NCBI GenBank assembly: GCA_003550305.1 | Contig: QKYT01000130.1 | Span: forward strand, 9,245 to 22,402 | DNA length: 13,158 nucleotides | Direction: 5' to 3' | From: Glomus cerebriforme | Taxonomy: Eukaryota; Glomeromycota; Glomeromycetes; Glomerales; Glomeraceae | Shown: one piece after another, positions 8,014-13,158 of the stretch | Numbering within the stretch: position 1 is the stretch's first letter | Layout: every line of letters starts with the position of its first letter | Notes under the pieces: generated by a model | The model's database searches: none | Told to the model about the DNA's origin: nothing | The model's input: only the letters and a program-made list of their open reading frames with translations | Program-made: the position numbers and the translations under genes

Positions 8014-8999
8014 TAAAAAATAAAAATTATTTTAATTATGTTTTTTTAAGCTGTATTTACTAACCGTTTATGAAATTAAATAGGTGCACACTAGTATTAT
8101 TTAAAAAAAAAAAGAAATATACTTTCAGGGTTTTGGAAAAATATTGACTGAGATCTTTGATTTAAGGAAAGCTATTGCACTAAATTTTATTCAAGTGTGA
8201 ACATATATTCACAATTACTAAAAATTTTCTGGATTTTAGATAAGCCAAATTTTACTCAAATGTAATTACCTATTTATACTTACAAGGTTGATTTTATAAA
8301 AAATATAGAGCGATATGTAAAGTGCCTTAAGATAATTAACTTGATCAATATAATGATTAATCGAATAATAATAGTAGTTTAATCTTTTTTCTCATAAATC
8401 TAATTAGCTGACTATATAACTTGGCATTATGATAACATCATAATAGCTGTCATAAAACTGGCAGGGAGTCAGAAAGGTTTTCATAATATGATTTTTATAA
8501 TAGATGTCATCATGGATCTAAAAATATTCTTTAAACTACTATAATAATCTCAGATCTAATTTAGCCAATTTATAATATCAGAAAAATCATTCTTCTTCCC
8601 TAACAGTATTAGAAAATTTTCTTGACAAATTTGAATTATGATATTTTCTATTATAAGTTAATAATAAAGGATCACTATAATTCATTAAATTTATCTGCTT
8701 ACACTAGTTGTAAAATGGATAAAACTAGTTTTTATTATAGTTTATCGTTCTTTTCAAATTAGTGTATCCATTTTAATCATGTAATTATATGATAATTGAG
8801 CTAGATTTTCTGATTTTTCAACAAACCTTTCTAATAAAATCTTTCACCAGTTTTGATTTCTTACAATTATTTAAGAATTTCATAAATCTTTTACAGTAAA
8901 ACATATGTCTACCAAGTTTTAAGTATAGTTTTTACTAACTAATAACTGGTGTTCAAACTAAAGAATCTTAAAATTTCTTATAATTCTTTTTTTTTTATA
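8014..8999. other. AT-rich spacer with one inverted repeat
   Basis: No gene supported. A coding-like run of about 29 codons around 8110-8200 (GFGKILTEIFDLRKAIALNF) ends in TGA and has no context. An 11-bp perfect inverted repeat, TAAAATGGATA (8711-8721) and TATCCATTTTA (8765-8775), flanks 43 nt; the neighbouring bases pair imperfectly. The slightly GC-richer block 8420-8520 may be an old repeat. Confidence 0.4.
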
Positions 9000-9212
9000 G
9001 TTACTGAAGATCTTAAATGGCACATAATACTTTTATATAATGATGAATATACAAAAAAACAAATAACTAATCTTTTTTATATTAAAGAAATATTAGTTAA
9101 AAAAGTTATTCATATATATGTTTTACTGAAACATATGAAATTGAAGATATGTAGTAGCTATACAGTCACTATTTATCATAGTAAGCATATGGCTACTTTA
9201 AGTTATTTTTAA
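9000..9212 (+). pseudogene. N-terminal helix-turn-helix relic of an IS630/Tc1-like transposase
   Basis: From 9000 the frame reads VTEDLKWHIILLYNDEY, then TKKQITNLFYIKEILVKKVI and IHIYV. This fits the homeodomain-like HTH that opens IS630/Tc1-mariner transposases, where a conserved E(D)LKWRIV-LY--GY pattern precedes a recognition helix. After about 42 residues the similarity stops and the frame ends at TAA 9210-9212, with no DDE catalytic domain. Upstream is a T-run and ATAG, so the relic may start at an old splice acceptor. Only a GTG start exists upstream. Read as a dead fragment. Confidence 0.55.
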
Positions 9213-9257
9213 TATGAAGAAATGTATTTAATATAATAATAATTAAAACTTTGCATG

Positions 9258-9375
9258 AACTAACTCGAGCTAAACTAGAGATCGACTTGAGCTCAACTTA
9301 AAATAATTTTTGAACCAAACCTGTAATAAGCTAAGCCATGATAAATATCAGCTTGAGCTTTTTAAACTAAGCTGA
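9258..9375. repeat. Degenerate GAGCT/AGCTC simple repeat
   Basis: GAGCT, AGCTC and AAGCT words recur in ACTCGAGC, CTTGAGCTCAAC, TAAGCTAAGCC, CAGCTTGAGC and CTAAGCTGAA. It looks like an eroded (CTCGAG/GAGCTC)-type simple repeat. The isolated GC content contrasts with both flanks. Confidence 0.5.
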
Positions 9376-9635
9376 ATCAGGATAAATTAAATTTTTTTAT
9401 AAGATTGATTACATATCTTTTAGCTTTTATAACATTTAATACTTACAGTAAGTTAAAGTATTTATTATAGATTGTTTATAATATCACAATTATAATTATA
9501 CTAAATAATTAAAAAAACAATATATTGAATAATTAAAAAAAAGACATTCATTATAAAAGAAATAAATAATCATTTTCAAGAAATTATGTTAATCAAAATT
9601 TTTTATATATTTCTCATATGAATATTTCATTATCC

Positions 9636-10153
9636 TCATATTCCCTCATTTGTTTTATACATTCTTTCAACCATATACATCAAATCTAAAATATAAATAA
9701 ATTCAGTTTACAATATTAATAATATATAATTATTATTAATAATTACCAGGCCTTTGCCAAAAAAGAGTATTAAACTCTTCAAAATAACAATTACCCAAAA
9801 CAGAACATCTCCCTCTTCCATCCTTTTCCATGTACAAACATGTTTCCTAAAATATAAAGAATTAATTATCTAATATATAATTTTATATATTTACATATGA
9901 TATAATTTGATATGAGACTTTAAAATTTTCTTTTACATTGATTTTTGTTGAATTGCATTGCTTCGCTTCAGTTGATTCTTCTTGCAATACTATCCCAAAA
10001 CTGTTTTTTGCTTCTACCTACTTTGCAGAAACCCATGATTTATTACCATACAGTTAAGAAATCACCATCAAATCACAACGATCTATTATCTAACATGTGC
10101 CGACATGATATCAAACTATCTCGTGAAATTGTTGATAATATATCTTTATGAAG
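9636..10153 (-). pseudogene. Myb/SANT-like (trihelix) DNA-binding gene relic, 3' exons
   Basis: Three minus-strand segments read like one spliced gene. Segment A starts after TTTTACAG at 10153 and carries KKQFWDSIARRIN and MQFNKNQCKRKF, the middle of a Myb/SANT-like domain, but has in-frame stops at TGA 9970-9968, TAA 9922-9920 and three more upstream. Segment B (9846-9747), flanked by TTTTAG and GTAATT, reads ETCLYMEKDGRGRC and CYFEEFNTLFWQRP, the usual end of that domain. Segment C (9685-9636), after ATTTTAG, joins in frame as DLMYMVERMYKTNEGI and a stop. The exon A donor is unclear; the boundary seems mutated. Such domains bind DNA; this copy is probably dead. Confidence 0.55.
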
Positions 10154-10168
10154 CTGTAAAATACTATT

Positions 10169-10223
10169 AAATAGGTGATAAATAGGTAGTGAATAGATGG
10201 TAAATAGATAGTAAATAAATAAT
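10169..10223. repeat. Tandem repeat of 11-12 bp
   Basis: Four to five consecutive units of the type AAATAG(G/A)T(G/A)GT(A/G), starting at 10169, 10180, 10192, 10203 and a partial unit at 10214. It lies inside the presumed first intron of the trihelix relic. Confidence 0.75.
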
Positions 10224-10395
10224 ATTTAATAAAAAAGCAAAACTCTTTATTCATTTTATTAATACTATGATATAGTACTATTACAAAGAAATAAAAGAAA
10301 TACTAAAAATAATTAATAAAACGTTTTTAAATCTGTAAAAAAAATATTCCCAACTTATAGTAATATTCTATACTTAAATATCTGTTAAAGAGTAT

Positions 10396-10560
10396 TCAAA
10401 CCTTATTAGTAACTACTCTTGTATTTGTGAAATTGTCAGTTTACTCTAACTTGAAAGTTTGATGGGTTTAGAACAACTTGATGGATTTGAAATTGGTATT
10501 TACTAATGTCTTTTTTTCAATTTGAAATGATATAATTTCTTGATCTTCTGACCAATATAC
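10396..10560 (-). pseudogene. Possible upstream exon of the trihelix relic
   Basis: The minus frame from 10560 reads WSEDQEIISFQIEKKTLVN and then THQTFKLE, TDNFTNTRVVTNK. It is interrupted by TAA at 10470-10468 and 10443-10441, each one C-to-T change from CAA. The segment could end at AAG|GTTTGA (10402) in phase 0, which matches the phase-0 acceptor at 10154. That would give a 248-nt intron, longer than the others here. The link to the trihelix relic is inferred from strand, order and phase only. Confidence 0.3.
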
Positions 10561-11160
10561 ATTGGATGATCATGTAGTACAATTTCAATTTGAATTGTAA
10601 AACTTAATTACTATTAAATTTAATAAATTTTATAAGCCACTTAGTGTAGATCTAATTCCAAAAATGTGCGAATATGTTTTAACATCAGAAAAAGCCTTAT
10701 GTATTATGTGATACATGTGATATTATAAAATAATTATAAACTTTTTTTAACTTAGCGATCATTAATATAAAAATAAACTATTTTTAACTTTTAAACTTTT
10801 TTTTCCAATGAAAATCTTTCCTTTCACCCTTTACCTTTCATTTCCCCCATTTCTTTCCTTTATTTTTCTCTTCATTCCTTCTTCCCTTCATTGTTTTATA
10901 TCTTTTTTTTTTAAAAAAAAAATTTTTTCTGTTAAAAAAACTGTTTTATAATTTGCTTAAAAAAAAAAAAATATTTTTTTATGGTTTTTTAACTACCATA
11001 TTTTTAATTTTTTTTTTATAAAAAGATAAATTTCATTTTTCTTCCCTCATCCTTTCCTTCTTTTCTCGTATTTTATTTAAAAAAAGTTGAAGAGAACCCA
11101 CAAAAAAAATCAAATTCTATCACGATAATGAAATGTTATAATATTTCAATTTTTTTTCCT
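10561..11160. other. AT-rich spacer with pyrimidine-rich tracts
   Basis: A pyrimidine-rich stretch on the plus strand at about 10815-10912 (CTTTCC/CCCTT words) and a smaller one at 11038-11070 flank a block of A and T homopolymers (10903-11035). No gene supported. The two tracts may be two halves of one old repeat. Confidence 0.45.
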
Positions 11161-11460
11161 TTAGGCGGCTCCCTCAGTCTCCTATGTGACATTTCATAAG
11201 TTTTAGAAAAAAAATTTTTTTCTTTAATTTATTTTAACAAACGGTCACTAACAGTTCATTTTTTTCAGGTAGTTCTTTGGGTCTTTTTGGATGCATGGGA
11301 TTTTATTTTTGATAAGTTTTTTTCTCTGTTTTAGTTTATTTATTCTAACAAAATGTACATTAACTTCAATTTTATCTTTTTTTTTAAATGGGCTGGATAC
11401 ATGGAAAAGAAAATCAGGTATATGGTTTTGAATTTAATTCTTTTGTTTTAGATAACTTTT
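11160..11460. repeat. Diverged direct repeats of about 105-140 bp
   Basis: The same order of words recurs: (C/G)ATAAGTTTT (11195 and 11311), a TTTATTNTAACAAA stretch, a T-run, and GGAT(G/A)CATGG (11289 and 11395). A third weak copy may follow, with GATAACTTTT at 11451. Spacing is irregular through indels. No open frame runs through the units. Confidence 0.4.
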
Positions 11461-11696
11461 TTAGATGGGAGGATGACATTTAACATTATATGAAATTTAT
11501 ATCTATGTTTATTATTTATAGATTAGAATAATTCGTATAATTAGATTTAGAATAGAATAATTTAATATTTCTAAAATAAAGTTTATTATAGTACATTAAC
11601 TTTAAAATAAATAAACTATAACTTTACTGCAACTTTAATATTTATTTACTATAACTTAAACATGCATTTAATATAATTTAAATATACATTTACTAT

Positions 11697-11810
11697 ATGT
11701 TTTCAATTTCAATACTATTTTTGCATGAGCTGGTTAAATCAGGTGATGATTTTCTTAATATGCATCAACTTTATACATATGATCTGCATAAACTTATAAT
11801 TAAGATTTAG
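11697..11810 (+). pseudogene. Short leucine-rich coding relic
   Basis: A 37-codon ORF from ATG 11697 to TAG 11808-11810 reads LFLHELVKSGDDFLN and MHQLYTYDLHKLIIKI, more protein-like than expected in this AT-rich DNA. It lies 160 bp upstream of the 15-residue repeat relic on the same strand and could belong to the same former gene. Family not recognised. Confidence 0.3.
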
Positions 11811-11969
11811 TCATGATATGGTATTAAATCTTTACGATAAGTTCTATGATAAAGTTTTAATATAGTTACGATATGGTTTTGATTTTAAAAGTTTCTGCAA
11901 AGTACTATTTGGTGATATTTGATATTCCTAAATTTACATTAGTTTATTAGAAATCTAATTGATTTTTCA

Positions 11970-12203
11970 GTTTATAATTGTTCTTCATTAGCATTATTAT
12001 TTGATGAATTAGATTAAATAGTATTAGAAGAATTCAAAGTATTATTCAATGGATTAAATCGAACAGTATTAGATGAATTGAAATTGTTATTTGATAGATT
12101 ATATTGAATAGTGTTAAATGAATTGGAAGTGCTATTTGATGGATTAGATCAAACAATATTAGATGAATTAGAAGTGTTGTTAGTTGAAAATATCCCAAAA
12201 TAA
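11970..12203 (+). pseudogene. Broken gene end with four 45-bp (15-residue) repeats
   Basis: Four consecutive units of exactly 45 bp start at 11997, 12042, 12087 and 12132. Each encodes a version of LFDGLDRTVLDELKV, and the frame then reads LLVENIPK to TAA 12201-12203. Unit 1 has TAA where others have CGA/CAA, and unit 3 has TGA at the same codon, each one C-to-T change. The period, a multiple of three, and the synonymous-style drift between units point to a former coding repeat. A splice-acceptor-like TTTTTCAG ends at 11969 and the frame is open from it into unit 1. Probably the last exon of a dead repeat protein; family not recognised. Confidence 0.6.
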
Positions 12204-12256
12204 TAAATATAACTTTTTTAAAAAGTCTAGATTAATACGTATTAATTTGTTTCAAT

Positions 12257-12280
12257 TACAAAATTTATGTAAATTTTGTA
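12257..12280. repeat. Perfect inverted repeat, 11-bp arms
   Basis: TACAAAATTTA and TAAATTTTGTA separated by TG form a 24-nt hairpin about 55 bp after the end of the 15-residue repeat relic. It is AT-only apart from one G or C per arm, so its function is open. Confidence 0.6.
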
Positions 12281-12296
12281 TTATTAATTTTTATTC

Positions 12297-12402
12297 ATTT
12301 GATTTTTTTTTCGATTATATAAATATTGTCTAGTTAATTTTAAATTAAATTATTTATTCAATTTTTTTTCAATTATATAAATATTGTTTAGTTAATTTTT
12401 CA
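12297..12402. repeat. Direct duplication, period 58 bp
   Basis: A block of about 45 bp containing ATTATATAAATATTG and TAGTTAATTTT is present twice, with matching points at 12314 and 12372. In the central block the copies differ mainly by C-to-T and G-to-A type changes (CGATT/CAATT, GTCTAG/GTTTAG). The rest of 12204-12800 is AT-rich with no gene. Confidence 0.65.
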
Positions 12403-12805
12403 AATTTTATATACAATTCTCTACTTATTTAATTTAATTTTTTGATTTTTTTTTTGAAAATTAAATGTTAATATTTCACAAAGATAATAAATTTGAATAG
12501 TTTCAAATCACTCTTATATCACTTCAACTGATAAAATATTTATTCCTATAGATTCTATATAAATGATATAATATTTCTTAAAATTAAAATTGAATAGTGA
12601 AGAATCACTCCTGATCAAAAATATTGGTATTTTTATATATCATTAGTATAACACTTTGTATAATCATAAAATATGATTTATGATTTTAGAAATAAATTTC
12701 CTACTTTAAGAATCTAATATCTGATAATCCAATTAAAAATCATTTTTTTAAATATGTTTTTTAGTTCTCTACTACAGTTAAAAAAATTAAAAAAAAAAAT
12801 ACAAA

Positions 12806-13041
12806 ATGGATGTTCTAATTGTTGATCTTGACCCTGCCAAAAATGAAAGTAATAGTAATAATAGTTCATTATCTAAAAGAAGATCTCCAGTTTATGAATA
12901 TTTTACTTTCAAAACTCCAAAATGGTATTGCAATAAACAGTTTTCAGACAAGACTACTATTATTCTGATGATAGGAATGAACTTAAATTATACTAGCATT
13001 CACCTGTTGACTACATCAACAGTTTAACATTTATAGCTTAA
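12806..13041 (+). mobile_element. Internally deleted hAT element: BED-like N-terminus joined to a C-terminal relic
   Basis: ATG at 12806 opens a 73-codon frame beginning MDVLIVDLD, a Ser/Asn linker, then KRRSPVYEYFTFKTPKWYCN (24-43), the opening of a BED zinc finger as in hAT transposases. Only one Cys (42) of the C-X2-C pair remains and no His pair follows. From about 12952 the frame two bases on reads DRNELKLY, a TAG (12994-12996), then HSPVDYINSLTF to TAA 13039-13041. This resembles the C-terminal hAT dimerisation segment that closes many hAT proteins. If so, nearly the whole transposase, catalytic core included, is missing between the two parts. The N-terminal call is firm and the C-terminal call tentative. 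Terminal inverted repeats were not found by eye. Confidence 0.55.
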
Positions 13042-13158
13042 AAATATATATAAAGTAAAGATTTAATTATATGTTATATAATAATAAATTTAAATTTACA
13101 ATATATAATTCCTATTATTTAAAAATACAGCAGTATATATTTTATAATAAAAAATTTT
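13042..13158. other. AT-rich right end, nothing recognised
   Basis: Only A and T runs and short TATA-type words. A hAT terminal repeat could lie here or beyond the window edge. Confidence 0.4.

Noticed and set aside
9945..10151. Plus-strand ORF of 68 codons
   Set aside because: It is antisense to the Myb/SANT-like relic, has no ATG at its start, and resembles no protein; the minus-strand reading fits a known family.
1..13158. tRNA, rRNA or other structured RNA genes
   Set aside because: No A/B-box pair with a cloverleaf and no rRNA-like block was seen on either strand by eye; a tRNAscan or Rfam run would be decisive.

Overview
The window looks like nuclear DNA of an arbuscular mycorrhizal fungus (Glomeromycotina, Rhizophagus-like). 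It is very AT-rich, genes are sparse and cut by short introns of 60-125 nt, and the spacers are full of worn gene and transposon fragments. The strongest pointer is a gene on the minus strand whose spliced product joins an AIG1/GIMAP-type GTPase to a Hedgehog-type Hint domain. I recall this architecture from GIN1 of Glomus mosseae. The species is inferred.

Layout. 1-556 is a minisatellite with units of about 66-69 bp. 2060-4046 (minus) is the GIN1-like gene: six exons, 528 aa, all Hint catalytic residues present, and a GC-AG intron that splits the Walker A motif. 4568-4834 (minus) starts with a signal peptide and is broken by two stops. 5311-5583 (plus) looks like the last exon of an unrecognised gene. 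6226-7156 (plus) is a second intact gene: an Uma2 (PD-(D/E)XK-like) domain spliced to a single C2H2 zinc finger, 283 aa.

From about 7.5 kb onward I see no intact gene, only relics. They are a small two-frame fragment (7865-8013), the N-terminal helix-turn-helix of an IS630/Tc1-like transposase (9000-9212), a Myb/SANT-like (trihelix) gene on the minus strand (about 10560-9636) that keeps exon borders but has stops, a short leucine-rich fragment (11697-11810), a stop-broken array of four 45-bp units encoding a 15-residue repeat (11970-12203), and an apparently internally deleted hAT element with a BED-like N-terminus (12806-13041). Among these are simple repeats, duplications, inverted repeats and pyrimidine tracts.

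The two intact genes do not form an obvious pathway. Each combines a domain known elsewhere with a second module: GTPase plus self-processing Hint, and nuclease fold plus zinc finger. All splice models were made by eye from reading frame, splice consensus and protein-family fit; none has transcript support here.
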